Of a stretch of 64,000 nt of DNA, positions 24,127 through 37,010 are shown in pieces. Every line of letters starts with the position of its first letter. Position 1 is the stretch's first letter. The DNA comes from Lobosporangium transversale (taxonomy: Eukaryota; Mortierellomycota; Mortierellomycetes; Mortierellales; Mortierellaceae). The position numbers and the translations under genes are program-made. The DNA is taken from the NCBI RefSeq assembly GCF_002105155.1, contig NW_019029026.1, forward strand, positions 186,001 through 250,000, in the 5' to 3' direction. The notes under the pieces are model-generated. The model was given only the letters and a program-made list of their open reading frames with translations, did not search any database and was not told the DNA's origin.

Positions 24127-24429
24127 CGCCACAAATTACGTTAGCCCGTCAGTCGAGAGCATACTTTACTGCTTGATTACAACGACCAGCCCAGTTTAAT
24201 ATTAAGAAAAAAAGGGGGAAAAGAGGAGAGAAAAGGTAGAAGAGGAATGATCGAGAGAGAGAGAGAGAGCAATGGGTTGAACTTTAAAGAGGAGAGAGTA
24301 TCCTTCAAGATGCGATGTTGTTTTGTTGTACCAACAAGACTAACAAAACGGAATTGAGGGTTATATTAAAGCGCAGGATGCACATGGAGTACACAAAAAA
24401 GCATGCGGCAATCATTTAGACAAGGAGCA

Positions 24430-24463
<34 letters not shown>

Positions 24464-25391
24464 ATGTGTGTTTTTCATTAGCATGAATGTTTGGGCAATC
24501 CTGACAAGTTTAGAGGATGCTTTAGTATATACAAATGCTTTAGTAAAGCAAACAAGAGCACACACATCATCCGATTCTAGCCTATGGTCCATTTAATATT
24601 GACATGTTAATATTGAAATATTTCTGGTTTCATGATCATAGAGTGCTGATGACCTTTGGTTACCCCAAACAACAGATGATGGGCAAGTCTTCTACTATAA
24701 CCAACGCACACATGAATCAAGTTGGACGATTCCAGAGTCCGAAGATCGTACCAGCATCGCCACAGACCTGGATGCTATAGGCAAGTTTTTTTTTTTATTT
24801 TATTTTATTTTATTTTTTTATTTTTATTTTTTTAGCTGGACCTTTAATTCCCTATCAAACAAATGAGCTACTTTGTGGCATTCTCTTGTCTTGTTGGGGA
24901 TTCCCGGATGGAAATTAAAGAGCTTTTTTTTTTTTTTGGATGTGGAGAACCCCTTCCATTAAGATCATTTCATTTCTCTGTAACCTTAATCTTACTATCC
25001 TGCATGCTATCGATTTTATTAACATGAAAACGACAACTCTTCTTTTCTTCGTTCCTTCTTCTCAATCAGGTCAAGGACAATGGTCGGTGCGCCAGTCAAC
25101 ATCCAATGGCAATGACTGGTACAACTCTGAGGCTGAAGAAGAAGACCAGGAGGACGAGGAAGAACATGATCAAACTCAGGAAACTCGACCTGGAATCTCT
25201 CGAGCCTCAAGTACACAATCTGTCAACAAGGTAAAGAAAAAAAAATGATTGATGATCCTTTCCCCCAACAAGTGCTCGATATGCGCAACCTAGTAACAAA
25301 GTTACATCTGTATAGAGCCTGCTTGGCCCATGAGGGTCAAGTAAGCTTTTTGGTTTACTCTGTTATTTATATTCTCGTAGTTTTGTTGTGG

Positions 25392-25428
<37 letters not shown>

Positions 25429-28400
25429 GGGAACGAAAGAGAAAAAAAAGGACTATTGAAACGACAGCCGAGTGTTTACCCTTGTTCTACGCCATTGTTC
25501 AACTTTATTGAGCTATAATGAGCTTGTCTTCAATTTACTTTATCTGCCCAATCAGCGGTCGACTCATAACCTTTCCTTCCTCAATTCTAGGCTTCCGCTG
25601 GAGACGTTGGTTCCTCCACAGACCCTTCTCCTTCTCTGACTTCCGTGCGTAAACCCTCAGGTCTGACGCCTGCAGTGCCACAAGACTCGGTCGAGGGTCT
25701 ACCACCATTGCCAATATTACCTAACCCATTCGATCCTGAGCCAACTTGGCAATCCCTCCAGGAGCATACAAATGCAGCCGTGGATAACCTGTTACTATCT
25801 GCAGAGAAGGGTTACAAGCCTTATTATCTTATTCAATCATCGATTGTTGTCGAAGCTATCCGTGTCATGCTCTATGCTTCCGGCACAGTCGACAAGGACG
25901 CGGCAGTAATGCGGCAGCATCGCGCGCTCAAAATGCAACACCGACAGATTATGGCTGCGCTCTCCAAGCTCGTTCTCTCGGCCAAGATGGCCTCCGGTGT
26001 CTGGCCTGCAGCTGACGCTATTAGCAAACTTCAAAATGATGCCAAGGAAGTCAAGGTTGCAGCTCAAAACTATGTTACTACCGCTATGGCTGTGGACATT
26101 ACAGTTCATCAGGTGGATGCCAGGCTGGTGACTGATGTCAAGAGTCCACTCCGTGCCAAGGCTGCTGCAAAAACACTTGATCGAGCTCTCTCAAATGCGT
26201 CGCTCAGGGGCGAAAATGGTGTTGGGGCTGTTAATAATGACCGTAAAGTGTTTGGTTCACAGATGAGTATTCAGAGCATTTTGAGCCAGCTGGATTATTA
26301 TTCCAAGAGCACTTCTAAAGCCGTCAATGTGCTGGTGATGCAGATTGAAAAGATTATCGAGAACCCTTCACCCGCACTTCGCAACAGCGGCCAGAATGGT
26401 GTTTCGGCCTCTGCGCCTGTTATGAACACTGCACAATCTGCTCAATTAGTCACACAGGCACGCCAGACCATTTCACAGCTTGGCTCCTTGTTAACCCTCG
26501 TCACCGATTTTTATGCTAGCGTCCACCACGAGAACTCTACTATCCCTGAAAAGTACTTTGCAGACGTTAGAACGGCCAAGCAGGCTCTCCATGGCAACAC
26601 GGCTTCATTAGTGATGGCTATTCAGTCAGCCACGGATCTGTTGGCCATTGGTCAAACTTTGGATTTGGCCCTCAATACGGCCCTCACTACAGAGAAAACC
26701 TCGCAGACCTTGGTTGATGCAGTCCGGACCTTAGTTCAGGAAAAAGATGCGGCTGACCATGCAGCCTTGAAGCCACAACACGAACCATATGGTCGCAAAG
26801 CACCCGTCACACCCGGCATGGAGCGTACGACAGAGGAAATTATTTACAACAACCATGATAATGACTCTGACATTGAACCAGATATGACACCACGACCACC
26901 AACTTCTCAGAGTGGCTATCATGGTTCCGGTACCGGTACTCTTCCACGTAATAGATCTGATTCTCAACCATCTATTTTCTCGAGTCACTCCAACCTCTCA
27001 AATCAGCCACAGACACCCGGCAACGAGTATGGATCCCGAAATCCTCAAGGAGGATTCCCTTTTCCAACTTCGCCTACTGACTCGATTTCAGGAGTTCCTA
27101 GTACCACCCACCCAGGTCGGTTTGATACTCGAGATAAGCTAAGGAAGCTTTTGGGAGAAGATGTGCCTGGGCGAGTGTCTACTCAGTACTGGTTCTTGAA
27201 TTACGACTACCAGCCAGGAGATCTGGTTTTAAATGCAGATGGGCAGGTGAAAGGAGGCACGCTCCCTGCACTGATCGAACGACTGACATTGCATGATGGA
27301 TTGGATCCCAACTTTATTGCAACGTTCCTACTCACATACCGATCATTCACGACCACGAAAGAATTGTTTGAGCATCTGTTCCTTCGATTCACGATCCAAG
27401 CACCACTGGGACTGGAGCAAGAAGAGCTGGAGATCTGGAATGAGAAGAAGCTGACGCCGATTCGACTACGTGTCTTCAACATTATCAAATCGTGGTTAGA
27501 GACATATTATCTGGATGATGAACCGGATGATAGGGAGGCTCTAGCGATGATCAAAGACTTTTCAGGCTCGACAGCAATGAGAGATACAATGAGCTTTGCA
27601 GCAGTACAGCTGATCAAGCTGGTTGAGAAACGCGAACAATCTGAGGGAACGTTTAGGAAGATGGTCTTGAACTTGACAACACAGGCTCCACAGCCGATCG
27701 TACCCCGAAATTTGAAGAAAATTAAATTTTTGGAATTAGATCCTTTGGAATTTGCGCGTCAGTTAACAATCATGGAAGCAACAGTGTATAACAAGATTCG
27801 ACCGGTTGAGTGTCTGGCTAAGGCTTGGATGAGTGAGGACCCCGATATTGCTGCCAAGGCTGTAAACATCAAGAAGATGATCGAAACCAGTAATTTGTAT
27901 GCAAACTGGATCAACGAATTAGTCTTGAGCGAGAAGGAACTCAAGAAGCGCGTCCTTGTCATCCGCCACCTTGTTATGATTGCTGAGGTGAGTATTAAGT
28001 TTGAATTATTGGATGCCGTGGTTAGAAGTATTTGTCATTTGGTGACTTTGCTGAATCCTTATATTTAATGATATTGATCTTTTATTATTATTATTATTTT
28101 TTTTATTTTTATGTATTTGGCGCACTTAGAGACTACGCCAGTTGAACAACTTCAGTATGCTGTCTGCTACGATGGCAGCACTTTCGCAGTCACCAATCCA
28201 TCGTTTAAGACGAACTTGGGAACAAGTTCCAGCCAGGACGATGACTTCATTTATGGATCTCCAATCCTTGATGGGTGTGGTCAAGAACTGGGCTGAGTAC
28301 CGTGAAGAGCTTCACTCGGTCAATCCACCATGCGTACCTTTTGTGGGCATGTATTTGACAGATTTGGTGATGATTCAGGATGGAAATGGGGATTTCTTGA

Positions 28401-28676
28401 AGAAATCCAATCATCTGATTAATTTCTACAAGCGTGTCAAGACTGCAGAGGTTATTCGCGAGATTCAACAGTACCAATCTGTTCCTTATTGTCTCACAGC
28501 CGTCCCTGAAATCCAAGCCTTCATCCGACGCGGTCTCGATGGCACAAAGTCAGTCGCAGATTTATATGACATGAGTCTGGCCTTGGAACCTCGGTAAGTT
28601 CCTTTCTCCTCACCCCCTTACTTTATGATTATTCTTGTTATTATTGTTGTTTTATGGAGGATGTATAGCCATGGAT

Positions 28677-28711
<35 letters not shown>

Positions 28712-28952
28712 CTTTTTTCTTTTTTCTTTTTTCTTTTTGGTTGCGAGAAGAGGTGGAAAGGAAAGGGAAATGTTATTTTTCCCAATTTAAAGAAACTATC
28801 TGACTGAAATATTTGATGCTCTGCCATCTCTTACACACACAAAAAAAAAAAACTATCGTTCGCTTCCTCTTCCTTTCGTCCTTTAACCACAAACCAGTGA
28901 ACGTGGCGATGAAAGAATGGCAAGACTATTAACAGAGTCGGGCATGCTCTAG
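23420..28952 (+). CDS. CDC25: Cdc25-type Ras guanine-nucleotide exchange factor with SH3 and WW domains (paralogue 1)
   Basis: Six exons (23420-23671, 24642-24780, 25070-25230, 25591-27987, 28130-28593, 28898-28952) encode 1155 residues. Domains in order: SH3 at about 10-66 (ALYDYE-like AMYDYESED, then SGWWAGHCDGRQGWFPSNYV); WW at about 88-116 (LWLPQTTDDGQVFYYNQRTH, then WTIP); a conserved helical region at about 220-500 of the kind found in fungal Cdc25 proteins; RasGEF_N at about 735-860 (GGTLPALIERLTLHD, TFLLTYRSFTT); and the RasGEF catalytic domain at about 895-1150 (LDPLEFARQLTIME, ETSNLYANWI, VPFVGMYLTDLVMIQDGN). It should activate Ras at the plasma membrane, upstream of cAMP or MAPK signalling. 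Intron 2 uses a GC donor (ATAG/GCAAGT), which the reading phase requires. The last exon gives ERMARLLTESGML, matching the end of paralogue 2. A second phase-compatible last exon exists at 29449-29515. Confidence 0.93.
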
Positions 28953-29652
28953 AGAGAAGAAGAGAAAGGAACAAAAAAAAAAATCCGGCGACTCAACACT
29001 TTATCACACCATACGCCTACAGTCTACACATCCGCAGTGCCTGGATATCCCTGGACCACTTCCTTTTTACTTTCTCTTTCTATTTTTTAATTTATTTTAA
29101 TTTTCGTTGGCAGTTGGACAATCAGAACAATTGGACATTTCCCAACAAGAAACATCGACTTCTTTTTTCACGGCAGATCATCCAGATCATATAACCTTTG
29201 TCATAATCTTGAGAGAACGATGGCTGTCTACGATTTTTCTTTCTCCTTTTCTTCTCTAATTTTTACATTAAAGTTATATTTTATTTACGAAAAAAAAAAA
29301 AAAAAAAAAGAAAAGTCCTTCAAAGAACTGACACCCACTCTCTACTCCCATTTTTCTTTCTTTCTTTCTTTCTTTTTTTTTTTTTTTTTTTTTTCGATCA
29401 CTTGCTTTCTTTTTTATATTTGGGCTTGATTTTTTGTGGCCCTCCTAGTGAAAAGGTCACATCACCCAACACTGTCGAACATATCAACCAGGTTTTTCAT
29501 GCCACTGGATTGTAGATTATCATTATTTCTGCTACAACTACATTACTTTATATACTACTTATTATTATGACCTCAAGCTTTTTTTTTAAGGTTTTAAGGT
29601 TTTAAGGTTTTAGACTATTCAATCACGGCCAATGCGCAACAGACAAGCATGG

Positions 29653-29684
<32 letters not shown>

Positions 29685-29758
29685 CCTTTTCAAAAATAAT
29701 AAATAATTTATTGTACAGAGCTGGGGCTATATTCCATAATTTTTTTTTTTATACCGAA

Positions 29759-29805
<47 letters not shown>

Positions 29806-30007
29806 GAAAAAAAAAAATGAATACATGAGTGAATGAGCGAATGCACAAGAGATAATAAATTATGAAAAAAGAAAAAAAAAAAAAGCCAGAGAGAGAAGTA
29901 CAGGATGAGAGAAGAGAGGATGAGAAATATCGACAATTCGGATGCGGACATAGAGATGAACGATGAATGATAAAAAAAAAAAAAAAAAAAAAAAGGTATA
30001 AAATTAG

Positions 30008-30041
<34 letters not shown>

Positions 30042-30240
30042 GTCAGGTCAGTGAGGAAGGCATTGAAACAGTAGAAAACGAGAGAGAGAGAGGATATAAA
30101 AATGTCCTCTTTTTTGGCCCGCGGGACTGGAGGAAGGTCGCCAATCTTTTTTTTTTTTTTTTCCTCTCTCTCTCTCTCTCTTTTTTTTTTTTTCTTTTGT
30201 TTTTGTTTTGTTTTGTTTTGCTTTGTTTTTTTTTGACTTC
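28953..30240. other. Convergent 3' region between the two RasGEF genes
   Basis: This 1.29-kb region has very dense homopolymers (T at 29653-29684; A at 29763-29792, 29970-29994 and 30010-30033) and a TTTTAAGG repeat at 29588-29612. No independent gene is seen. The two stop codons face each other. Confidence 0.7.
29449..29515 (+). other. Possible alternative last exon of RasGEF paralogue 1
   Basis: Following CCTCCTAG, the 67 bases can be joined to the same phase-2 donor at 28593 and are open for 22 codons (EKVTSPNTVEHINQVFHATG near the end) to TAG. The exon at 28898 is preferred because its product matches the paralogue. This one is either an alternative isoform or chance. Confidence 0.3.
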
Positions 30241-33200
30241 TTACAGGAATCCAGATTCGAATAGCAATCGAGTGATTTTTTCTTCCTCTCCCTCCCTGTT
30301 ATCGATTATTCATATCATAAAAAAAAAAAAAAAAGAAAAAGAAAAAGAAAAAGAAAAGAAAAAACATTGACGAATTGGTCAGAACTCCATCGAAACCCAG
30401 AAAGTAGATACTCGCTTTATCTTTAAACAATCGCCGTCATGACGAAAAGCGAAAGGAGGGAATGAAGGAAATCGGATGTAAAAGTATAAAATAAAAAAAA
30501 AATAAAAAAAAATAAAAAAAAACGCACCTTGGTTCCAATGCAACGCTCATCTCATGCAGGTCCTGAACTGATTTGGCATGATCTAATCCTTTCCGGATAT
30601 ATGTCTGGATCTCTTGCACAACCGTCAGGCAATAAGGCACCGATTGGTATTGCTGAATCTCCCGGATAACCTCTGCAGTGCTGACTCGCTTATAAAAGTT
30701 GATATGTTGATCTGTACCCTTTAAGAAATCCGGGTTACCATCCTGAATCATCACTAAATCTGTTAAATACACACCCACAAAAGGAACGCACGGTGGGTTG
30801 GCGGAATGTAGCTCCTGTCGGTAGTCCCGATAGCTCTTTGCTGGACTTGTCATCTGCTGTAGCTGTGTGAATGTATTCATGACTCGATAGGGAATCAATT
30901 CCCATGTCCTTCGCAGTCGATGAACGGGTGACAATGCTAAAGCTGCTGTAGTGGAGTACAGCATACTAAAGTTGTTGAGCAGACGCAGTTTCTGTTTATA
31001 AATATAAATAATATGAAAAAATAAAGAAAGACATGTACAAATAAAAAAGATAAATTTGCCTTCAGTATTGACTAATTTGATTCTTTAACCACCACATATT
31101 GCAACCAAATAAGCATATATATATATATATATATCTATCTTACCTCTGCAACCGTAATCAGGTGGCGGATGATGAGCGCACGCTTCTTGATGTCCTTCTC
31201 ACTCAATACAATTTCATTGATCCAATTGGCATACAGATTGCTGGTCTCGATCATCTTCTTAATGTTAGCGGCCCTGGCCGCAATCTCTGGGTCAGTACTC
31301 ATCCATGCATTAGCCAAACACTCGACTGGTTTGATCTTATTATACTGATTGGCTTCCATGATTGTTAGCTGTCGTGCAAACTCTAAAGGATCCAGGTCCA
31401 TAAAGCGCACACGCTTTAGGTTCCTTGGCGTGATCGGCTGTGGTGCCTGTGTCGTCAAGTTTAGGACCATTTTACGGAAAGAGCCATCCGATGTCTCACG
31501 CCTCTCTACTAATTTGATCAACTGTACAGCTGCAAAACTCATCGAATCCCGCAAGATACCCGATTCCGCAAATTCTTTGATCTTTGGCAAGATTTGTCGA
31601 TCTTCTTCTTCATCCTCCATGTAATAGTTCTCAAGCCATGACTTTATGATATTGAATACTCTCAATCGAATCGGTGTCAACTTTCGATCTGTCCAAATCA
31701 CCATTTCGTTCGCGTCTAAACCAGGGGGTGGCGAGATAGTGATACGGTGAAACAAGAGTGCAAAGAGTTGACTAGTCGACGCAAACGAGCGATAAGTGAG
31801 CAAGAACGTCTGCACAAAGTTCGCATCATAGCCGTCATGCACAGTTAACCTCTCCACAAGGGCCGGTAAAGTGCCACCTCGTACATGGCCCTCCATGTTG
31901 AAAGAGATGTCAGTAGGTGAGTAGTCGTGGCCCAAGTACCAGGGAGTTTCGACTGCCTTGGCTGGCTTCGGTGTGGGTGCATCTTCACCCAGCATCTTTT
32001 TCAGCTTGGCGCCCCGAGCATCGGCTTTCTGTGACATGGAAATGCTGGGGCGGGATGTTGGCGGCATGATTTCGAGGGGAGAGGAGGGCGTAGGTTGTGA
32101 ATAAGGATATGCGGTCGAATTGGACCGGACCGTGTATTCTGTTCCTGGCGTGGTAGGCGCGGAGAGGCCAGAGGCGGATGAACTGGATGCTAAGGACGAT
32201 GGACGGGAATCAGACCGATTGCGTGAACTCCTGACTGTTTCGCTCTCTATGTCCGAGTCCCGAGCCAAAAAATAATCATCAATCTCGCTTTGACGATGGA
32301 CACTACTGGCTGTATAACTAATACCACTCACTAGTGTGGAGCTAGCCTCAGACACGACTCGAGGGCGCATAATCTTCTCTGCCTCGTCATTCTCAGCTGC
32401 AAGTGAGCGGGCTGCGGATGTCAAATCCATGACAGATGTCTCTGCAGTTTGAATGGCCTCCAAGGCCATCTCTAAAACCGTCGTCTGTGCCATAGGATCT
32501 GTTGCCAATTGAATCGCCATTACAAGTGCAGCCACATTGTTGTACAGAGCTTGTTTCGAAACTCGGACATCCAAAAAAATGTGATCTTTGATAGCTGGAT
32601 GATCAGCCAGCACTTTGGTGTAGTACTCACTCACTAGTGTCAACAAAGATCCGATTTGAGAAATAGTCTGCTGACATTGTGCCACTAGCTGTGATGACTG
32701 GGCTGAGTTCATGATAGCAGAGCCAGAGAGTGGGCGCGGATTAGGTGCTGCGCTACTCATCCCAAAGCTCATGCCTTGAGGGCTTTCCAGGATTTTGTTG
32801 ACCTGAAGCGAGAGAAGAGAAATAGCTTTGCAAGCGCTCTTGCAATAGTAGTCCAATTGAGTCAAGACACCTGCTGATCCCAGTGATCTTCGATATGGGA
32901 TCTTTTCGGAGCCTGCATCAATCGAAGGTCGAGGTCCATTGCTGGAGGGGGCACGAGTCAGCTTCATGGGCTTAGACTCGATTGGTATGTCAGTATCGAG
33001 AATTAGCTTTGCATCCACATCATGGACTGTAACACCAAGGGCCTGGGCCATTGTGATGTACTGGTTGACAGCATTCGCAACGTCGTCTGCATCAGCCCTC
33101 ATCTTCGCTAGAGCGCCTTCAGCAGGCCATACACTAGAGGCCATCTTTGAAGAGAGCACAAGTCTCGAGAGAGCAGCCATGATTTGACGGTGATGGATCT

Positions 33201-34131
33201 TGAGTGCCCGATGTCGTCGAATTGGGGCCGCGTCCTTGTCAATCGTCCCTGAAGCATAAAGCATTACCCTGACAGACTCGACCACATGTGATGCTTGAAT
33301 CTGGTAGTAGGGCTTGTATCCACATTCTGCAGACTGGATTAGGTTGTGCAATGTACCAGAAATGTGCTCTGCAAGAGAAGCCCATGTAGGACCAGATTCG
33401 AAGGGATTGGGCACTGCTGGTAAGGGCGGTAAGCCATTCACCTGATCAATCGGCGCACTGAGTGTAGTTGAGGGCTTACGAACGCTTATTGGTTGAGGTT
33501 GGTTCGAAGATTGTTGACCATCTTGCGACACTGGAGAGCCTGCTCTTGTCTAGACCATGCAAAAGCGATAGGAAAAAAAAAAAAAAAAAAAAAAAAATCC
33601 ATAATATTAGGATATTTGAAGAAAGGCGAATAGGAGGACAGGTAAGGCAGGTATGGAGGTATGTCTGCTCCACACAAACATATTTATAAACAGAGCACAA
33701 ACATTCCATGAGGAAAACCATAACCATGTCAAAACACATAAATTTGAACAGCAACCCCGTATGTTGTTGTTAGTTATCGGATCATTCCCCATCAGAACGA
33801 AGGATGGTTGAGAGTAAATATGCAAGCTCCTTTTTTTGCTTTTTCATGCTTTTCATGCTTTTCATGCTTTTCATGTGCTGCATTTCAGTTTCTGGTATTA
33901 TCTTCAAGCATGCTGCTCTGAACCTGTACGCACATGCCAACTCTTCTAGCCCATGTTTTTTTTTTTTTTTTTTTTTTTTTTTTGGTACTTAATATGCTGT
34001 TGTCTATATGCATATTAGCCAATGTCATGTCTATATCCATCTCTGATACTTTATAAACTAACGAACGACCTGGATAAAGAGCAAATGACAAGGCAAGTTC
34101 AGGATAGGACAACACTTGGTAAAAAGCTCTC

Positions 34132-34168
<37 letters not shown>

Positions 34169-34409
34169 CTCAGTCCTGAGCTTCTCTCTTGTCATATCAT
34201 AATCTTTCATTGCGCTCTTTGTGCTGATAGGAAAAAATAAAAAAAATATTCCCTGTTCATTTTTCCGCTTGCTAAACCCAGGACAAGCTCCAAGTCCCAT
34301 TTCTAATCCTTGTCCGTGTTTAGGCACATGCCAATAGACAACAAAACAATTTTTTTTTTTTTTTTTTTTTGTGCATCCATAGTTACCAGCTCCGCCCCAA
34401 AGCTTGCAT

Positions 34410-34440
<31 letters not shown>

Positions 34441-34915
34441 GCTTAGGTCATTCATCCTAATCATATAAATGTTCCCTTGCATGATCAATCAATAAATAAA
34501 GCAATAAACACTTACAGGTACTGCTGATGCTTGCCAAGAATTGGGACGCGTAGACCCTCCGCGGCTGTCAGTCTCAGCTGGCTCAAGAGCATGAGTATGA
34601 CTATTATCACTACCACGGCTACCATTGTTAGTAGTGTTTTGGCTTTTGTCTATAATCTGCTCATGCTCTTGTACATCTTTTAGGCCCCCCTTTTCATCTG
34701 TTGGCGAAGAACGAATTAATGTTGGGCTATGCTGGGTAGTCGAAGTAGCTGTAATCATGGGTTCGAGATTAGGCGATGGCCCTTCAGCCGTAGCAGAGTC
34801 TGGAAGCACATTTCAAAAAGATGGGACGCGCGGGTACGTCGGAGATGGTATAAGAAATGACGGTAATAGTAAGAATGGTAATAGTCAATCCATCAGTAAT
34901 AACAATAGTAGTAGT

Positions 34916-34949
<34 letters not shown>

Positions 34950-35305
34950 GTAATAGTAATGATAATACAAAAAGAGGATCCTTGTCCGTTAATGAGATGT
35001 GTTTATGGATGAGTAAATGTGTATATCAATGTCCGTTGTTCATGTTATTGTTGACAGGTCATTTTTGGGTCAAGTCGAAAGTGCCAGTGCGCATATCGCA
35101 CACATCGCAAATCAGCATCGGATGACCAACCATGTCACAACTCATGAAGACATTCAATAAATCAAAATAAAATACTCAATAAAGAATGGCACAAGAACAC
35201 AAATAACGCGAACTTTAGTCCGATTTCTTTGTGTATCGGAAGACAAAAAAAAAAACTCGCCATGGGAAAAAACACGGTAATGATAATGATAATAATGATA
35301 ATCCC

Positions 35306-35336
<31 letters not shown>

Positions 35337-36072
35337 GTGCATTGGATCATATTGTTTCGTATTGATGCAGACTTACCAGCACGATAGCGATGAGGAGATA
35401 AAACCGATGGATTAGAAGATGAAGGAAGGGATGTGATCGTTGATGTAGCTGTAGATATGGACGGAATAATCGCATTGGTGTGTGCACCAGGCGCTGTGCC
35501 GGTTGCAGAAAAGGCTGAGGATGATGATGATGATGATAATAATGATGCATTGACTCCATTGCCAGTTTTACTATTGCTGCTGCTGCTGCTGCTGCTGTTG
35601 TTGCTGTTGAAGTTGTCCTGTTGTGAATGTCCTGCTTTTGAGGATGGCGTAGGAATGGACCAGGATGATGCCCCTGTCCGGGTATTAAAGTAATATAGCT
35701 GACCATCTGGTGTTGCCTTGGGTAGCCAGAAATCATCATTACTCTATTTAATATTTTTACCATTATTAGAAGTAGCATTACATGATCAAGCAAGATGATA
35801 TGCGAGATCCGGCAGTCCCATGAATTATTAAAGGCAGGGGAAAAAGATGATGTTAGTTCACCATCCTCTTCTTTATCCTTCATGCGTTTGTAAGCACACA
35901 TTAAAAAAGAAAAAAAAAGAAAGACCTCAACACAACACCCAACATAACCAACATTACTACCAGCAAAGGTTTAAAAAAAAATAAAATAAAATAAAATAAA
36001 AAAAAAAAAAAAGGAGAGGCACAAAATACATCAGCATGTTTATGTCTGAATGGAAAATAAAAAGGCCGAAGG

Positions 36073-36107
<35 letters not shown>

Positions 36108-36556
36108 CTTGCCTGGTCATCCTGTGAGTCCTCGTCCTCGTCCTCGTCCTCGTCAGTGTCAGCACTGTAGCTGAGACCTAGTTCATTCTCTAGGTCGGCC
36201 TGAGTGATCTCCTCTACAAAATTAGATGGAAACCAACCACGGCTATCGTTACAAAAGCCATACCACCAGCCAGATTCCAGTTGGGCCACTACCTGAATCA
36301 GATCATCCTTTTCAAATGAAAGTGAGATAGTGGTTGTGTCTGTGGACCGATAAGGGTAAAGTGCCTTGACAACAACAAAAGGATATGTCTCTTCTGAAGA
36401 CGGAGGGAACTCTGGTTGGGATCCTTCCGTTGTCGTAATAGTGGTGGTACCATCTAATGCTGATGGTATTGAAGCTGTTGTTGCTGCTGTTGCCGCATTT
36501 GCTGTCAAAGAAGTTCTTTCTGTCTCTATTGCGTGAGGCATCCTGACAGTGTCCAT
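30241..36556 (-). CDS. CDC25: Cdc25-type Ras guanine-nucleotide exchange factor with SH3 and WW domains (paralogue 2)
   Basis: Six exons on the minus strand (36556-36113, 35743-35377, 34799-34516, 33549-31144, 30991-30528, 30295-30241) encode 1339 residues. Order: Ala/Thr-rich N-terminus; SH3 at about 60-118 (KALYPYRSTD, SGWWYGFCNDSRGWFPSNFV); Asp/Glu run; WW at about 152-180 (DFWLPKATPDGQLYYFNTR, SWSIP); Ser/Asn-rich linker; helical region; RasGEF_N at about 920-1045 (RGGTLPALVERLTVHDGYD); RasGEF at about 1080-1330 (LDPLEFARQLTIMEANQYNK, PFVGVYLTDLVMIQDGNPD). Intron positions and phases (0, 1, 0, 0, 2) equal those of paralogue 1, and the last two exons have identical lengths (464 and 55 nt). 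It is therefore an old duplicate. Intron 1 has a GC donor (CAG/GCAAGC) followed by a long T tract. The protein ends ITRLLFESGFL, the usual fungal Cdc25 end. Confidence 0.92.
33841..33875. repeat. Nine-base TTTTCATGC tandem repeat
   Basis: About four copies lie within intron 3 of RasGEF paralogue 2. No function is evident. Confidence 0.8.
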
Positions 36557-36744
36557 TGAGAAAAAGAAGGAGAGGATGAAGAGAAAGTGGGAGTAGAATG
36601 TTGTTGAAACTTGGGAGAAACTGGGCTAAAGAGGTAAGAAAGAGAGAGGAAGGATGGTGTATATAGAAGAGTAAGGGTGTAAGGATTGATTACAAGGTTG
36701 ATAAAAGTACAAGTAGACACACTATCACAATAATAAGAAGAGGG

Positions 36745-36776
<32 letters not shown>

Positions 36777-36979
36777 TTGAAGAAATGAGTTTTTGGTTGG
36801 AATGATTGAAATGAGAAGAAAAGAAAAAGGAAAGAGGAGGAGGAGGTGGAGTGAGTAGGGTGAGTGAGATGATGGCGACGAAGAGGATGGACGGGTGAAA
36901 GAACGAGTGGATGTAAAAGGTGCAGGGCAAGTGTGCGATTTTGTTTTTCGTGTTATTAACCCAATTAGGTTCTGTCAAG

Positions 36980-37010
<31 letters not shown>

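Noticed and set aside
25645-28068. 807-residue frame as a complete RasGEF protein
   Set aside because: It is exon 4 read into the next intron. SH3 and WW exons lie upstream and the true C-terminus is on two further exons.
28142-28597. Stand-alone 151-residue RasGEF fragment
   Set aside because: It is exon 5 of the RasGEF gene, which starts at 28130 after a CTTAG acceptor in a frame continuous with exon 4.
34625-35125. Plus-strand Asn-repeat frame
   Set aside because: It is antisense to exon 3 and intron 2 of RasGEF paralogue 2, driven by an AAT microsatellite.
35347-35901. 184-residue minus-strand His/Ala-rich frame
   Set aside because: It is a shifted reading of the WW-containing exon 2 of RasGEF paralogue 2; the correct frame gives DFWLPKATPDG.
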